22,572 bases of DNA. Source: Gemmatimonadota bacterium (lineage in GTDB: Bacteria > GCA-2686955). The DNA is taken from contig NYZA01000224.1 in NCBI GenBank assembly GCA_002686955.1, positions 1 to 22,572 of the forward strand, written 5' to 3'. A program made the translations under genes and the position numbers. The notes beneath the pieces were generated by a model. The model did not search any database, was not told the DNA's origin, and was given only the letters and a program-made list of their open reading frames with translations. This document shows positions 22,422-22,572 of this stretch, piece by piece. Position 1 is the stretch's first letter; each line of letters starts with the position of its first letter.

Positions 22422-22572
22422 TGTTGCGCATAGGCTTTCGAGCCCAGTGTTCGAGCTCGTTTCGAGATCAAGGAGCTGGGGCCGCGGGAAGGCTGGTTGC
22501 CTTTCAAGGACTTAGCGACGCAGAGATCGGAACGAAGACGGATGCTGGGCGAAGCGAAGACTATGCGCAACA
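22422..22572. repeat. 12-bp perfect terminal inverted repeats bounding a 151-bp segment
   Basis: TGTTGCGCATAG at 22422-22433 is exactly complementary to CTATGCGCAACA at 22561-22572, the last bases of the window. The left copy is preceded by GGAGCC. Beyond the 12 bp the arms match only loosely. The 127-bp interior shows no frame with family character. This could be a MITE, the ends of a decayed insertion sequence, or one element cut by the window edge. Confidence 0.5.

Larger units (their letters stand above)
22277..22572. other. Upstream region of the peptide cluster and edge of a possible mobile element
   Basis: It should contain the promoter of the minus-strand peptide operon, but I found no clear -35/-10 pair. 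It also holds the small ORF candidate and, from 22422, an inverted-repeat-bounded segment that runs to the window end. Confidence 0.5.

Overview
The window is GC-rich, densely packed bacterial chromosome with short overlaps and GTG, TTG and possibly CTG starts. A gatB gene, a GTG/ATG-overlap style of operon, many lipoprotein/TPR genes and a benzoyl-CoA-reductase-like operon suggest a Gram-negative such as Myxococcota, a 'deltaproteobacterial' relative or another GC-rich soil/sediment lineage. The sequence alone does not settle the taxon.

Layout. (1) Positions 1-4563, plus strand: the 3' end of gatB, a polytopic membrane protein of the LPG-synthase-TM/UPF0104 type, a YrdC/Sua5-type threonylcarbamoyl-AMP synthase, and an unrecognised 834-aa protein that appears to join a protein-kinase-like N-terminal region to a large membrane domain. 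It converges on an ABC-F ATPase (4574-6499, minus) across a palindrome that contains both stop codons. (2) Positions 6500-7038 are non-coding today but hold a 20-bp tandem duplication and a start-less fragment resembling the N-terminal region of S41 peptidases. (3) Positions 7039-11060, plus: a monoacylglycerol-lipase-like hydrolase, a TPR lipoprotein and an SGNH hydrolase with extra C-terminal modules. (4) Positions 11082-12100, minus: decayed material, namely a truncated DUF1697 gene, an intact VOC/glyoxalase gene, and an IS3-type OrfA remnant with an in-frame TAG and an RBS-sequestering hairpin. (5) An APH-fold phosphotransferase (12256-13230, minus) is divergent from a TetR regulator whose probable operator lies inside its own promoter. 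(6) Positions 13331-18352, plus: tetR is translationally coupled to two 2-hydroxyacyl-CoA dehydratase/benzoyl-CoA reductase-type subunits, two paralogous ASKHA activator ATPases and a small Cys-containing protein. Order and sizes match the BzdNOPQ kind of ATP-dependent benzoyl-CoA reductase better than the classical dehydratase plus single activator. (7) Positions 18349-22276, minus: a tight six-gene operon with a PqqD-like protein, a GNAT-like protein, a radical SAM/SPASM enzyme, a 62-aa Cys-containing peptide, an HPr-kinase-like P-loop protein and a small S24/S26-type peptidase. This looks like an undescribed RiPP-type peptide-modification system and is the most interesting part of the window. 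(8) Positions 22422-22572: 12-bp perfect inverted repeats at the very end of the window suggest the edge of an insertion element or MITE.

How the genes may work together. In region 6, the ATPase pair would use ATP to drive low-potential electrons into the two-subunit reductase/dehydratase, under TetR control by an acyl-CoA-like ligand. In region 7, the PqqD-like protein would present the peptide leader to the radical SAM enzyme, the GNAT and HPrK-like proteins could add acyl or phosphoryl groups, and the S24/S26-type protease could cleave the leader. These pathway statements are inference from gene content; the motifs named in each entry were read directly.
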